This document shows, one piece after another, positions 1 to 10,708 of a stretch of 64,000 nucleotides of DNA (its first letter is position 1; the number at the start of each line of letters is the position of its first letter). Source of the DNA: an uncultured Erythrobacter sp. (GTDB taxonomy: Bacteria > Pseudomonadota > Alphaproteobacteria > Sphingomonadales > Sphingomonadaceae). Position numbers and translations under genes: made by a program. The stretch covers positions 372,001 to 436,000 of the forward strand of contig CANNBH010000001.1 in NCBI GenBank assembly GCA_947502815.1, read 5' to 3'. The notes under the pieces were generated by a model. It saw only the letters and a program-made list of their open reading frames with translations, did not search any database and was not told the origin of the DNA.

Positions 1-740
<740 letters not shown>

Positions 741-746
741 GTGATT

Positions 747-768
747 GGGCGCCGAGCAATCGGCGCCC
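747..768 (+). other. Hairpin with GCAA tetraloop between rpoB and rpoC
   Basis: A perfect 9-bp inverted repeat, GGGCGCCGA (747-755) and TCGGCGCCC (760-768), encloses the four-base loop GCAA, a GNRA-type tetraloop. It begins six bases after the rpoB stop. No run of T follows, so full Rho-independent termination is unlikely. It may stabilise or process the transcript, or pause polymerase, between rpoB and rpoC. The structure is seen in the sequence; the role is inferred. Confidence 0.6.
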
Positions 769-812
769 CTTCCTCCGCTCTTTGGAAATTCACCCCCTGA
801 GGGAACTAAGTC

Positions 813-3800
813 ATGAACGAACTGACCAAATTCACCAACCAGCTGTCTAAGCCGGAAACATTCGACCAGATCCAAATTGGGATCGCATCGCCAGAGCGTA
901 TTCGCAGCTGGTCCTTCGGCGAAATCAAAAAGCCGGAAACCATCAACTACCGCACGTTCAAGCCTGAGCGTGATGGCCTGTTCTGCGCCCGTATCTTTGG
1001 CCCCGTAAAGGACTACGAATGCCTTTGCGGCAAGTACAAGCGGATGAAGTACAAAGGCGTCGTCTGCGAGAAATGCGGCGTTGAAGTCACCGTCACCAAG
1101 GTGCGCCGTGAGCGTATGGGCCACATCGAGCTCGCCGCTCCTGTTGCGCACATCTGGTATCTGAAATCGCTGCCATCGCGCATCGGCCTTCTGCTCGACA
1201 TTCAGTTGAAGCAGCTTGAGCGTATTCTGTATTTCGAAAGCTATGTTGTGATCGAGCCGGGCCTGACCCCGCTTGAGAAATTCCAACTGCTGACCGAAGA
1301 CGAACTGCTCGAAGCGCAAGACGAATACGGCGAAGATGCATTCTCCGCCGACATCGGTGCAGAGGCCGTAAAGGTCATGCTGATGGATCTCGATCTGGAG
1401 CAAGAGCGCGACGATTTGATGGAAGAGTTGTCGGTTACCAAATCGACGCTCAAGCCGAAGAAGATCATCAAGCGTTTGAAGGTCGTGGAAAGCTTCATCG
1501 ATTCCGGCAACCGTCCCGAGTGGATGATCCTCGAAGTGATCCCTGTGATCCCGCCTGAGCTGCGCCCGCTGGTGCCGCTCGATGGTGGCCGTTTCGCAAC
1601 GTCCGATCTGAACGATCTGTATCGCCGCGTGATCAACCGGAACAACCGTTTGAAACGCCTGATCGAACTGCGCGCGCCGGACATCATCGTTCGCAACGAG
1701 AAGCGCATGCTTCAAGAAGCCGTAGACGCTCTGTTCGACAATGGTCGCCGCGGCCGCGTCATCACGGGTGCGAATAAGCGTCCGCTGAAATCTTTGTCCG
1801 ACATGCTGAAGGGTAAGCAGGGTCGGTTCCGTCAAAACCTTCTTGGTAAGCGCGTCGATTATTCCGGTCGTTCGGTCATCGTGACCGGCCCAGAATTGAA
1901 ACTGCACCAGTGCGGTCTGCCTAAGAAAATGGCTCTCGAGCTGTTCAAGCCGTTCATCTATGCCCGCCTCGATGCAAAGGGTCTTTCGATGACCCTGAAG
2001 CAAGCCAAGAAGTGGGTTGAGAAAGAGCGCAAGGAAGTCTGGGACATCCTTGATGAGGTGATCCGCGAGCACCCGGTCCTTTTGAACCGCGCGCCAACGC
2101 TTCACCGTTTGGGCATTCAAGCGTTTGAGCCTGTCCTGATTGAAGGTAAAGCGATTCAGCTTCACCCGCTGGTTTGCTCTGCGTTCAACGCTGACTTTGA
2201 TGGCGACCAAATGGCGGTCCACGTTCCGTTGAGCCTTGAGGCTCAGTTGGAAGCGCGCGTGCTTATGATGTCGACCAACAATATCCTTTCGCCCGCTAAT
2301 GGTAAGCCGATCATCGTTCCTTCGCAGGATATGGTCTTGGGTATCTATTACCTTTCGATGGAACGTCAGGAAAAGACGCCTGAGTACCTCGAAAACGAAG
2401 ACGGCACGAAAGTCGAACGCCTGCCGCGCTTTGCCGATATGGCCGAAGTGCACCAAGCGCTCGAAACCAAAGCTGTTTCGCTTCACTCCAAAATTCTCGC
2501 TCGCGTTCCGCAAGCAGATGAGAACGGCGATGTTGTTCTGAAACGTTTTGAAACGACGCCTGGCCGGATGTTGATTGGTGAATGTCTGCCAAAGAACCAC
2601 AAGGTTCCTTTCGACATCATCAACCGCCTTCTTACCAAGCGTGAGATTGGCGATGTGATCGACCAAGTTTACCGCCACACCGGGCAAAAAGACACGGTTC
2701 TGTTCGCAGATGCGATCATGACCCTTGGCTTCCGCCACGCGTTTAAGGCCGGCATCAGCTTTGGTAAGGATGACATGATCATCCCTGATTCCAAAGTGAA
2801 GATGGTCGAAGAAACGAAGTCTCAAGTTGCTGATTATGAACAGCAATATCAGGACGGCCTGATCACACAGCAAGAAAAATACAACAAGGTGATCGACGCT
2901 TGGTCTAAGTGTGGTGACTTGGTTGCCGACGCTATGATGGCTGAGATTAAGGCGACACCGATCGACAAAGACGGTCTCGAAGCGCCGATCAACTCGATCT
3001 ATATGATGAGCCACTCTGGTGCGCGTGGTAGCCCTGCGCAGATGAAGCAGCTTGCCGGTATGCGCGGTTTGATGGCGAAACCTTCGGGCGAGATCATCGA
3101 AACACCGATCATCTCGAACTTTAAGGAAGGCCTGTCCGTCCTTGAATACTTCAACTCCACCCACGGCGCGCGTAAGGGTCTGGCCGATACCGCGCTTAAG
3201 ACGGCAAACTCAGGTTACCTGACCCGCCGTCTGGTCGATGTGTCGCAAGACTGCACGATCGTGGTCGAAGATTGTAAGACCGAAAACGCGCTGGAAATGC
3301 GCGCCATCGTTCAAGGTGGTTCGGTCATCGCATCTTTGGGTGAGCGTATTTTGGGCCGCACCGTGGCTGAAGACATCGTGAATGCATCCACCGGCGAAGT
3401 GATCGTGAAAGCGGGCACATTGATCGATGAGCCAATGGTGGTCGAAATCGAAGCGGCTGAAACTCAGTCCGCCAAGATCCGTTCGCCGCTGGTTTGCGAA
3501 GCCGACCAAGGCGTTTGCGGCACATGCTATGGCCGTGATCTTGCTCGCGGCACCCCTGTAAACATCGGTGAAGCTGTTGGCGTTATCGCTGCTCAGTCGA
3601 TCGGTGAGCCGGGCACTCAGCTTACGATGCGGACATTCCACATCGGCGGCGCGGCGCAGCTCAACGAAACGTCGCATCTTGAAGCGATTTCGGATGGTAA
3701 GGTCGAATTGCGCGACATGCCTACGATCCAAGACAAAAAGGGCCGCTTCCTCTCGCTCGCTCGGAACGGCGAAATCGCCGTGATTGATGCCGAGGGCCGC

Positions 3801-5111
3801 GAACGTGAAATGCACAAGGTGCCGTATGGTACTGTGATCATGTTCAAGGACGGTGCCAAGGTGAAGGAAGGCGATCGCCTTGCTGAATGGGACCCGTTCA
3901 CTCTGCCAATTATCACCGAACAATCAGGTGTTGTGCGTTACCAAGACCTTGTCGAAGGTACGACGCTTGAAGAGCAAACCGACGACGCAACGGGCATCGC
4001 TCAGCGTGTTGTGACCGAAAACCGGGCGACCGGGCGTAAAAAGAAAGAGGAACTGCGTCCGCGCATGACTCTTCTTGGCGAAGGCCAAACCGATGCGGAC
4101 GAAACCGAGGCGCAACGTTATATGCTTGCCCCGGGTACGACCCTTTCGGTTGAAGATGGTCAGACGGTTGAGGCCGGTGACATCCTTGCCCGTGCATCGC
4201 GTGAAGCGGCCAAGACTCGCGACATCACCGGTGGTCTGCCGCGTGTTGCAGAACTGTTCGAAGCCCGTCTTCCAAAGGATATGTCGGTGATCGCCAAGAT
4301 CTCCGGTAAGATCGAGTTTGTTCGCGAATACAAAGCGAAACGTAAGATCGCGATTATCCCTGAGGAAGGTGATGCAGTCGAGTATCTGATCGCCAAGACC
4401 AAAGTGATCGACGTGCAAGAAGGCGATTTCGTGAAGAAGGGTGACACCCTTGTTTCCGGCGCGCCCAACCCGCACGACATCCTTGAAGTCATGGGCGTTG
4501 AGGCGCTGGCTGAATATCTCGTCAATGAGATTCAGGAAGTGTATCGTCTGCAAGGCGTGAAAATCAACGACAAGCACATTGAGGTGATCGTTCGCCAGAT
4601 GTTGCAAAAAGTCGAAATCACGCACGGCGGCGACACCACTCTGCTTCCGGGTGAGCAAGTCGACTATGCAGAAATGCTCGAAGTGAATGCGAAGCTAACG
4701 AAATCCAAGCAACCGGCACAAGGTACGCCGATCTTGCTGGGCATCACCAAGGCGTCGCTGCAAACGCGCAGCTTCATCTCGGCCGCTTCGTTCCAGGAAA
4801 CGACCCGCGTCCTTACTCAGGCTTCGGTCGAAGGTAAGAAAGACACGCTGATCGGGCTAAAGGAAAACGTGATCGTTGGCCGTCTCATCCCTGCCGGTAC
4901 CGGCGCGGGTATGAATCGGATGCGCGTCACCGCCTCCAGCCGTGATGCCGCGCTAAAGGCGCAATGGAAAAAGCAGCAGGATAAGCTGGCGGCCGCCAAC
5001 GCGGTTGAACCAGAGCCCGCAGCCGATCCTGTGTCGAGCGAAGACGCGATGAAAGCTGCTATGGGCGGCGGTGCCCCTGCAGGCGGCACAGCTGGTGAAG
5101 CCGGCGAATAA
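813..5111 (+). CDS. rpoC: RNA polymerase beta' subunit
   Basis: Beta' subunit of DNA-dependent RNA polymerase, 1432 residues, full length for an alphaproteobacterium. The N-terminal zinc-binding Cys cluster (CLCGKYK...CEKCG) is present. The catalytic magnesium-binding motif [12 protein letters not shown] is intact. The second Cys cluster lies further on ([13 protein letters not shown]). The C-terminal tail is rich in Ala, Gly and Glu. The start ATG has a GAGGGA Shine-Dalgarno about ten bases upstream. It is co-transcribed with rpoB and ends just before a strong terminator. A very long open frame on the opposite strand is only the mirror of this conserved gene. Confidence 0.99.
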   Translation: MNELTKFTNQLSKPETFDQIQIGIASPERIRSWSFGEIKKPETINYRTFKPERDGLFCARIFGPVKDYECLCGKYKRMKYKGVVCEKCGVEVTVTKVRRERMGHIELAAPVAHIWYLKSLPSRIGLLLDIQLKQLERILYFESYVVIEPGLTPLEKFQLLTEDELLEAQDEYGEDAFSADIGAEAVKVMLMDLDLEQERDDLMEELSVTKSTLKPKKIIKRLKVVESFIDSGNRPEWMILEVIPVIPPELRPLVPLDGGRFATSDLNDLYRRVINRNNRLKRLIELRAPDIIVRNEKRMLQEAVDALFDNGRRGRVITGANKRPLKSLSDMLKGKQGRFRQNLLGKRVDYSGRSVIVTGPELKLHQCGLPKKMALELFKPFIYARLDAKGLSMTLKQAKKWVEKERKEVWDILDEVIREHPVLLNRAPTLHRLGIQAFEPVLIEGKAIQLHPLVCSAFNADFDGDQMAVHVPLSLEAQLEARVLMMSTNNILSPANGKPIIVPSQDMVLGIYYLSMERQEKTPEYLENEDGTKVERLPRFADMAEVHQALETKAVSLHSKILARVPQADENGDVVLKRFETTPGRMLIGECLPKNHKVPFDIINRLLTKREIGDVIDQVYRHTGQKDTVLFADAIMTLGFRHAFKAGISFGKDDMIIPDSKVKMVEETKSQVADYEQQYQDGLITQQEKYNKVIDAWSKCGDLVADAMMAEIKATPIDKDGLEAPINSIYMMSHSGARGSPAQMKQLAGMRGLMAKPSGEIIETPIISNFKEGLSVLEYFNSTHGARKGLADTALKTANSGYLTRRLVDVSQDCTIVVEDCKTENALEMRAIVQGGSVIASLGERILGRTVAEDIVNASTGEVIVKAGTLIDEPMVVEIEAAETQSAKIRSPLVCEADQGVCGTCYGRDLARGTPVNIGEAVGVIAAQSIGEPGTQLTMRTFHIGGAAQLNETSHLEAISDGKVELRDMPTIQDKKGRFLSLARNGEIAVIDAEGREREMHKVPYGTVIMFKDGAKVKEGDRLAEWDPFTLPIITEQSGVVRYQDLVEGTTLEEQTDDATGIAQRVVTENRATGRKKKEELRPRMTLLGEGQTDADETEAQRYMLAPGTTLSVEDGQTVEAGDILARASREAAKTRDITGGLPRVAELFEARLPKDMSVIAKISGKIEFVREYKAKRKIAIIPEEGDAVEYLIAKTKVIDVQEGDFVKKGDTLVSGAPNPHDILEVMGVEALAEYLVNEIQEVYRLQGVKINDKHIEVIVRQMLQKVEITHGGDTTLLPGEQVDYAEMLEVNAKLTKSKQPAQGTPILLGITKASLQTRSFISAASFQETTRVLTQASVEGKKDTLIGLKENVIVGRLIPAGTGAGMNRMRVTASSRDAALKAQWKKQQDKLAAANAVEPEPAADPVSSEDAMKAAMGGGAPAGGTAGEAGE

Positions 5112-5137
5112 GCGCCCGTTCATCCAAGCACCTAAAG

Positions 5138-5176
5138 AAAGGCCCCGGCGGAATGATCCGCCGGGGCCTTTTCTTT
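5138..5176 (+). terminator. Rho-independent terminator after rpoC
   Basis: A 14-bp stem, AAAGGCCCCGGCGG (5138-5151) pairing with CCGCCGGGGCCTTT, closes the six-base loop AATGAT and runs into TTTTCTTTT. It starts 27 bases after the rpoC stop and is a textbook intrinsic terminator for the rpoBC transcript. Confidence 0.95.
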
Positions 5177-5239
5177 TGTGGGCGGGTCCAGTGGGTGACT
5201 GCGGTTGATCGCAGCGCCAGAAAGTGGGGAGTGAACATT

Positions 5240-5956
5240 ATGATACGTCAAACTTTTATTGCAGCTGGGATGGTTGCAGCCGTACTCACCTCGGCGCCTG
5301 TTTTGGCGCAAGATACGGTCGTCGTGACCGGAGCGCGGCAGGATCGTTCTTCGGCCAATGGATATTTTCGGTCCAATGACCCATCCGCAATCGGCGTAAC
5401 GCGCAAGGCCGATTATTTTGTGACCCCGCTGTTTGTAAGTTCGGATTCCCGCAATCCCGATGAACGGATTGAGGAATTGTTCGCGATGCTTTCTGCCACT
5501 CTGGCGGAGGCCGATGAGGCCGGGATTACATTGGTAGCGGGGCGATACACTTTGGAGCCCGTAACGGCCGGAACCATGCGCAATCTGCCGATCATGGGCG
5601 GGAACCGCCCCGACACCAGCCGGGTCCAAATCTATGCGCGAATTCCCTTGCGCGGTGCCTCAGCCAGTGTGCGTACAACGGCTGAGAGGATTGGCGAGTT
5701 TGTGAAGACTATCCCGGCGACAGGGCGGTCATTTATTGATGTTGGGACGACGGGTCTAGCCATCGACAATCCAGAACAATACCGCGCTGATGTGGTGCGC
5801 CATATCGCGCGGGAATCGACCAGTTATGCGAGGATGTTTGGCGACGGTTACAGCGTTGCGATCGATGGACTGGACGGTAAATTGTATTGGCAGCAATCGA
5901 GTGAGACCGAGATTTTCCTCTATATTGAGCACAGCTTTTCCATCAGCTCACGATGA
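5240..5956 (+). CDS. Exported protein of unknown function
   Basis: A 238-residue protein starting at the ATG at 5240, which has GGGGAG eight bases upstream; an in-frame ATG further up lies inside the rpoC terminator and is rejected. The N-terminus is a clear signal peptide (IRQTFIAAGMVAAVLTSAPVLAQ, cleaved after AQ). The mature protein begins DTVVVTGARQ. That looks like the start of TonB-dependent receptors, but the protein is far too short and has no barrel or plug. The body, with DERIEELFAMLSATLAEADEAG and a later VRTTAERIGEF segment, faintly recalls SIMPL-type periplasmic proteins; this is a weak guess. It has its own space after the rpoC terminator and is probably monocistronic. Confidence 0.75.
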   Translation: MIRQTFIAAGMVAAVLTSAPVLAQDTVVVTGARQDRSSANGYFRSNDPSAIGVTRKADYFVTPLFVSSDSRNPDERIEELFAMLSATLAEADEAGITLVAGRYTLEPVTAGTMRNLPIMGGNRPDTSRVQIYARIPLRGASASVRTTAERIGEFVKTIPATGRSFIDVGTTGLAIDNPEQYRADVVRHIARESTSYARMFGDGYSVAIDGLDGKLYWQQSSETEIFLYIEHSFSISSR

Positions 5957-5997
5957 GGGTGAAGAATAGCTATTGCGAAGCGATTGCAATAAAGACA

Positions 5998-6037
5998 TAA
6001 GGGTCCTGTTGTCTCCATTCAGGACGTAGGACCCTTA
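5998..6037 (+). promoter_or_regulatory. 10-bp inverted repeat ending on the start codon
   Basis: TAAGGGTCCT (5998-6007) and AGGACCCTTA (6028-6037) form a perfect 10-bp inverted repeat 20 bases apart. The last base is the A of the ATG of the next gene. A nested alternative pairing exists: TCCTG (6004-6008) with CAGGA (6020-6024). The only Shine-Dalgarno-like bases (AGGA) lie in these arms. It could be an operator or an RNA structure masking translation initiation; the sequence alone does not decide. Confidence 0.55.
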
Positions 6038-6477
6038 TGCCGCAGAACCAGCCCGCCACTTCTTCGTTCAATGCAATTGTCGCAAATTTGCGTGAAGCGC
6101 CCCGGATCGAAGCTCTGCATCCGATTGCGGCGCGGTTCGTCTACTCAATCCGGCTGATTGCACTGCATGAACGTGCTCGGCGTGATCCCGTGCCTGAACT
6201 TGCGATGAGGCTTGGCAATGTCGAGGTCGCAGCAAAGTCTCTCACCTTGGCCGAGGCGGTGACCGCCACTTGGCCAGAGAACATCAGCATCTCACGCTTT
6301 TGCTGCGGATGCCTTTCTCATGACGAAGCGACAATTGCCGGGTTGGTCTCTGCTGTGGCCAATCACGACCAGGCCGGTTTTGGGCGCGCCATCGAAGGGT
6401 TTGTCCGCCATGATCGTCAACACCGGATATGGGAGGCTGGGCTAGCCTTGGTGCAAGCCGAACTGCGCAATTGCTAA
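6037..6477 (+). CDS. Small conserved protein, DUF6628-like
   Basis: A 146-residue soluble protein with no signal peptide or membrane segment. A central ISRFCCGCLSHDEATIAGLV segment, with a Cys-Cys-x-Cys cluster followed by an acidic helix, resembles a family of short sphingomonad proteins annotated DUF6628. The match is from memory of the motif and is tentative; no biochemical role is known. The start is the ATG at the edge of a 10-bp inverted repeat, so translation or transcription may be controlled there. It lies alone between the exported protein and gltX. Confidence 0.7.
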   Translation: MPQNQPATSSFNAIVANLREAPRIEALHPIAARFVYSIRLIALHERARRDPVPELAMRLGNVEVAAKSLTLAEAVTATWPENISISRFCCGCLSHDEATIAGLVSAVANHDQAGFGRAIEGFVRHDRQHRIWEAGLALVQAELRNC

Positions 6478-6524
6478 ACGATGCAGCAAAAGATTAGCGA
6501 TTCCTGGACCGAACACGAGCTTTC

Positions 6525-6668
6525 TCATGATGTTACGTGCCCCAGCTGCCCCACGAAAATCTGAGAATAGAAACGGCAGTTATCCCAGGCCTTCTGGCCC
6601 TTGTTCGCATCCTTCTCGCACCCACTGGGCTTGCAGGTCACAGCGCCTCGCTCTACCGCGTTTGCCAT
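6525..6668 (-). CDS. Possible 47-aa Cys-containing ORF, antisense to gltX leader
   Basis: An opposite-strand frame whose ATG overlaps the gltX start codon codes for a short polar protein (starts MANAVERGAVTCKPSGCEKD) with three cysteines. It fills most of the otherwise empty 189-base gap upstream of gltX. The Shine-Dalgarno is poor and no homologue is recognised, so it may be chance. Confidence 0.2.
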   Translation of the reverse strand: MANAVERGAVTCKPSGCEKDANKGQKAWDNCRFYSQIFVGQLGHVTS

Positions 6669-8004
6669 GACAATCACTCGTTTTGCCCCTTCTCCGACTG
6701 GCCGCCTGCATGTCGGCAATATTCGAACCGCGCTGCACAATTGGATGCTTGCCCAGATTTCGGGCGGTGACTTTATCCTGCGCATTGATGATACCGATGC
6801 GGCGCGTTCCAAAGAGGAATTTGTCGAAGCGATCCGGGCCGATTTGGCGTGGCTTGGCATTGAACCCACCCGTGAGGAACGGCAGTCGCTGCGTCTTGAT
6901 CTGTATCAGGCTGCCTTTGAACGTCTGCGGGATGCGGGCCGAATTTATCCAGCCTATGAAACGCAGCAAGAACTGGAGCTGAAACGCAAAGTTCTGCTGG
7001 GGCGTGGGTTGCCGCCGATTTACGATCGTGGCGCATTGGAATTGAGCGATGCCGACCGCGCAGCCAAGGAGGCTGAAGGCATTCAGCCCCATTGGCGTTT
7101 TAAGCTTGACCATGACGAAGCGATCAACTGGCAAGACGGTGTGCGAGGGGCAGCCAAGTTCGATCCGGCAACTCTGTCTGATCCTGTCATCCGCAGAGCT
7201 GATGGGTCGTGGCTCTATATGCTGCCGAGCACCGTCGATGATGTCGATATGGGCATTACACAAGTTCTGCGCGGCGAAGACCACGTATCCAACACAGCGG
7301 TGCAGATTCAAATGTTCACTGCCTTGGGCGCCACTTCGCCAAGCTTTGCTCACGAAGCCTTGCTGGTCGGGACAGAGGGCAAATTGTCGAAACGCCTCGG
7401 CTCGCTGGGTTGCGACTCTTTCCGTGAAAGAGGCATTGAACCAGAGGCGATTATCGCGCTGCTTTCGCGTCTGGGAACGTCGCTGCCGGTGGAGCCAATT
7501 GCGGATCGCGCCAAGCTGCTTTCGACATTCGACCTTTCAACCTTTGGCCGCGCGCCTGCAAAATTCGACGATGCCGATTTAGGCCGGGTGAACACTGCGA
7601 TTGTGCACAACATAGACTTTGCGGCAGCGAAGGACCGCCTACCTGCTGGTATGGACGAAGCGGGCTGGCATGCCGTCCGTCCGAACATTGCGACGATGAA
7701 CGATGTGCAGGAATGGTGGCGGTTGGTTACTGGACCGATTGAGCAGCCCGAATTCGCGGCAGAAGATGCAGCCTATCTTGCGCAGGCTGGAGAGGCTCTT
7801 ACCGATGCGTTTGCATCAGGTGATGATCCTTGGGGCGCGCTGACCTCTACCTTGAAAGCGGCCACAGGCCGTAAGGGCAAAACGCTCTTCTTGCCTTTGC
7901 GACAAGCTCTGACGGGGATGAACCATGGTCCCGACATGGGCGAGCTGCTGCCGCTTATTGGTGAAGCTGAAGCGGCATCGCGGTTGGTGCGTGCGGCGGG
8001 CTAG
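6667..8004 (+). CDS. gltX: Glutamyl-tRNA synthetase
   Basis: Class I aminoacyl-tRNA synthetase of 445 residues that charges tRNA-Glu, and probably tRNA-Gln in alphaproteobacteria that use the GatCAB amidotransferase route. The start at 6667 gives the canonical N-terminus TITRFAPSPTGRLHVGN with the HIGH-class motif HVGN. The upstream 22 in-frame codons have no family resemblance and were left out. The KMSKS-class loop is EGKLSKRLG. The RIDDTD motif for glutamate binding is also present. It ends 10 bases from a convergent methyltransferase gene. Alphaproteobacteria often have two GltX paralogues; this is the shorter type. Confidence 0.96.
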   Translation: MTITRFAPSPTGRLHVGNIRTALHNWMLAQISGGDFILRIDDTDAARSKEEFVEAIRADLAWLGIEPTREERQSLRLDLYQAAFERLRDAGRIYPAYETQQELELKRKVLLGRGLPPIYDRGALELSDADRAAKEAEGIQPHWRFKLDHDEAINWQDGVRGAAKFDPATLSDPVIRRADGSWLYMLPSTVDDVDMGITQVLRGEDHVSNTAVQIQMFTALGATSPSFAHEALLVGTEGKLSKRLGSLGCDSFRERGIEPEAIIALLSRLGTSLPVEPIADRAKLLSTFDLSTFGRAPAKFDDADLGRVNTAIVHNIDFAAAKDRLPAGMDEAGWHAVRPNIATMNDVQEWWRLVTGPIEQPEFAAEDAAYLAQAGEALTDAFASGDDPWGALTSTLKAATGRKGKTLFLPLRQALTGMNHGPDMGELLPLIGEAEAASRLVRAAG

Positions 8005-8014
8005 CTCAAGCGGG

Positions 8015-8665
8015 TCACGTAGGTGATCTCTTTCCTTTCCAGCCCCACGTCAGAAGGCACGGTGGGATATTTCGGAAAACGAAGCCCCTTGTGGTTCGAT
8101 CAAACCTCTCTTGGGTCAGCTCACGCGCAGTAGGACGGAATTGATAGGTCAAGAACGCGCCGCCGTGTCGCAGGACTCGATACGTTGCGTCTACGATTGT
8201 CTCCGCGACACCATCAGGCAGCGTGGAAATCGGGAGCCCCGACAGCACGTAATCGGCATGTGCGGCGCCAAGCTGTTCGACGAAAGTCTCCACATCGGCG
8301 GCGGAACCGTGAACGGCATGAAAGCGCGGGTCGATGATATCTCGATTGAGATATTCAATAAAACGCGGATTGGTGTCGATCACCAACAGCCTCCCGCCTG
8401 AAGGCAGGCGGTCAAGAATGTGCGGGCAGAACGTCCCAACACCTGGCCCATATTCTACAAACAGATGGCATCGCTGCCAATCGACCTGCTCCAGCATGGC
8501 ATCAATAGTCACCTGCGATGACGGAATGATCGAGCCGACCATGCGGGGGTTTTCCAGAAACCCCTGAAAGAAGACACCAAACGGCCGGATAGCGCGGCGG
8601 AGGTTTCGGAGTAGTCCCCGGCTCGCATTGCGTGTGGCTTGTTTGGCAAGTTGGTTGCCTGTCAT
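8015..8665 (-). CDS. SAM-dependent methyltransferase, phospholipid N-methyltransferase-like
   Basis: A 216-residue class I methyltransferase. The SAM-binding motif I is VEYGPGVGTF near residue 70 and the acidic motif II region is LLVIDTN. The N-terminal segment FFQGFLENPRMVGSIIPSS is typical of the PmtA-like/rRNA dimethylase-like group that methylates phosphatidylethanolamine or related lipids. The N-terminal Arg/Lys-rich stretch would suit membrane association. The substrate is inferred from family likeness only. It follows pyk on the same strand, 122 bases downstream, without evident functional link. Confidence 0.8.
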   Translation of the reverse strand: MTGNQLAKQATRNASRGLLRNLRRAIRPFGVFFQGFLENPRMVGSIIPSSQVTIDAMLEQVDWQRCHLFVEYGPGVGTFCPHILDRLPSGGRLLVIDTNPRFIEYLNRDIIDPRFHAVHGSAADVETFVEQLGAAHADYVLSGLPISTLPDGVAETIVDATYRVLRHGGAFLTYQFRPTARELTQERFDRTTRGFVFRNIPPCLLTWGWKGKRSPT

Positions 8666-8787
8666 TGTGCTGTTTCGCTCATGTATTTGCTACCGGTTGT
8701 ACTTAGCTTAGAAGGGCATCTCCCTTTGTTCCAAGGGTAAAACCATCGGATGGGCTTATTCCCGCAACACAATGCAGCGAATCCCAG

Positions 8788-10287
8788 TTAATCGGCATGG
8801 TCCTTAAGCTCATCACCCGACAAAGTGACCACATGCAGCAGGTTGGTCGCGCCGGGCGTGCCGAAGGGGACGCCGGCTAGCACGATCTGTTTAGAGCCCG
8901 GCTCTCCAAAGCCATGCCGCAAAGCCATGCGTTTGCCTTTGGCAATCATCTCTTCGAAACTGCCGATGTCCTTGGTCGGAACGGCATGAGCGCCCCATAG
9001 CAACGCTACGCGGCGTGCTGTTCGCATGCTGGGAGTAAGGACCAACATCGGCGTCGCCGGGCGTTCCCTTGCCACGCGGCGTGCGGTCGAACCCGAGGCA
9101 GTGAAGACAGTAATCGCGCTAATTGGGACGGTTTCTGTGATCGTCATACAGCTGTGCGCCAAAGCGTCCGACGTGGTTGCGTCGGGCGTAGGGTCAAGCA
9201 ATCGAATGCGCTCTTTATAGCCTTCGTCGCGTTCCACTTGTCCGGTGATCCGATGCATCATGGCCACCGATTCCTCAGGCCAATCGCCTGCTGCGCTTTC
9301 CGCGGAAAGCATCACGGCGTCCGCGCCATCATAGACCGCATTGGCGACGTCAGAGACTTCGGCGCGGGTTGGCATGGGGCTTTCGATCATGGATTCCAGC
9401 ATCTGAGTTGCCACGATCACCGGTTTGCCCGCAATCCGGCTGGCGGCCACGATGCGCTTTTGCAAAGGCGGCACTTCTTGCGGTTCAAGCTCAACGCCCA
9501 AATCTCCGCGGGCCACCATAATGCCGTCAGACAATTCGATGATCGATTCGAGCCTGCCCACGGCCTGCGGTTTTTCGATCTTGGCGCATAGGGCTGGCAT
9601 ATTGCCGCCAGACGTATGCTCTGCAATCAATTTGCGCGCTTCCGCCATGTCTTCGGGGCGCTGCACAAACGATAGGGCGATCCAATCCGCACCTTGCTGC
9701 ACAGCAAAGGCCAAATCGCGCCGGTCCTTTTCCGTGAGAGCCGGGATCGGAACCTCGGCATCAGGCACGTTCACGCCTTTGCGATCAGAGATTACCCCGC
9801 CGACTTCCGCAGAGCAAAAGATCCGCATTGCATCCGCTTCTTTGACCACAAGGCGGATCTTGCCATCATTGATCAACAGTCGCTGGCCGCGCTGCAATAT
9901 CCCAAACAATTCAGGATGCGGCAGACACACGCGTGTTTCATCACCCGGTGTAGGATCGCGGTCGAGTGTGAAATGCCCAGAATGGCGGATAACAGCGCTG
10001 CCGTCTTTAAACGTGCCAACGCGCAGTTTTGGACCTTGAAGATCGGCGAGAATCGCGATGGGCCGCGCGAATTCTTGTTCCAAATCGCGGATAAACTTGA
10101 TGGCCTGTGCATGATCGGCATGGTCGCCGTGGCTCATATTGACTCGGAACGCGTCCGCACCCGCCTTAAACAATTTGCGCAGCATTTCGGGTGAGCGACT
10201 GGCGGGGCCAATTGTCGCCAGAATCTTTACCCTTCGGCCTCGTGGATTGATCCGTATATCGTCTTGCAAATGATCGGTATTTGTCAT
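8788..10287 (-). CDS. pyk: Pyruvate kinase
   Basis: Converts phosphoenolpyruvate and ADP to pyruvate and ATP in the last step of glycolysis. The start at 10287 (MTNTDHLQ) is preceded by CAGGGA about eleven bases upstream, giving 499 residues, slightly longer than the usual 470-490. Hallmarks are KILATIGPASRS at the N-terminus, NMSHGDH, DLQGPKLR, and the active-site signature IEKPQAVGRLESI followed by DGIMVARGDLGVEL. The C-terminal domain (TVFTASGSTARRVARERP) is complete. It is transcribed away from the DUF1244 gene. Confidence 0.97.
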   Translation of the reverse strand: MTNTDHLQDDIRINPRGRRVKILATIGPASRSPEMLRKLFKAGADAFRVNMSHGDHADHAQAIKFIRDLEQEFARPIAILADLQGPKLRVGTFKDGSAVIRHSGHFTLDRDPTPGDETRVCLPHPELFGILQRGQRLLINDGKIRLVVKEADAMRIFCSAEVGGVISDRKGVNVPDAEVPIPALTEKDRRDLAFAVQQGADWIALSFVQRPEDMAEARKLIAEHTSGGNMPALCAKIEKPQAVGRLESIIELSDGIMVARGDLGVELEPQEVPPLQKRIVAASRIAGKPVIVATQMLESMIESPMPTRAEVSDVANAVYDGADAVMLSAESAAGDWPEESVAMMHRITGQVERDEGYKERIRLLDPTPDATTSDALAHSCMTITETVPISAITVFTASGSTARRVARERPATPMLVLTPSMRTARRVALLWGAHAVPTKDIGSFEEMIAKGKRMALRHGFGEPGSKQIVLAGVPFGTPGATNLLHVVTLSGDELKDHAD

Positions 10288-10351
10288 GCTGTCCCTGATC
10301 CCGTTTGCCCTGCTATGACACAGCAAATTTGCAACTCAAGGAAAAGCCAGA

Positions 10352-10675
10352 ATGCCAAGCGATTTGAACCCAGAAAATGACCTACTCGACAATTTAGACG
10401 ATGCCGTTGCGGCGGCGGCCTTTCGCCGATTGGTCCGCCATCTGCAGCATCGCCACGACGCGCAGAACATTGATCTGATGGGATTGTCCGGGTTTTGCCG
10501 CAATTGTCTGGCTGATTGGATACGCGATGCGGGCTTTGAAGGCGACAAGGGTCAGGCGCGCGAAGTCATTCACGGGATGGCGATGGATGAATGGACGGCG
10601 ACACGGCAATCGCCTGCAACCGATCTGCAAATTGCAGCAATGGAAGAGAGCGTGAAGAAAAATCGCGCGGGTTAA
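10352..10675 (+). CDS. DUF1244 family protein
   Basis: A 107-residue protein with the DUF1244 signature: HRHDAQNIDLMGLSGFCRNC, a Trp-containing helix, then the REVIHGMAMDEWTA segment. The family is common in alpha- and gammaproteobacteria; its function is unknown. No signal peptide is present, so it should be cytoplasmic. It diverges from pyk across a 64-base gap that must hold both promoters. Confidence 0.92.
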   Translation: MPSDLNPENDLLDNLDDAVAAAAFRRLVRHLQHRHDAQNIDLMGLSGFCRNCLADWIRDAGFEGDKGQAREVIHGMAMDEWTATRQSPATDLQIAAMEESVKKNRAG

Positions 10676-10708
10676 GGTAGGAGTTAAAGCGCAGGGGCCA
10701 GCTTGCCG

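Noticed and set aside
5240..5956. TonB-dependent receptor, because of the VVVTGARQ motif
   Set aside because: Only 238 residues, no plug or barrel strands; the motif is a chance likeness after a signal peptide.
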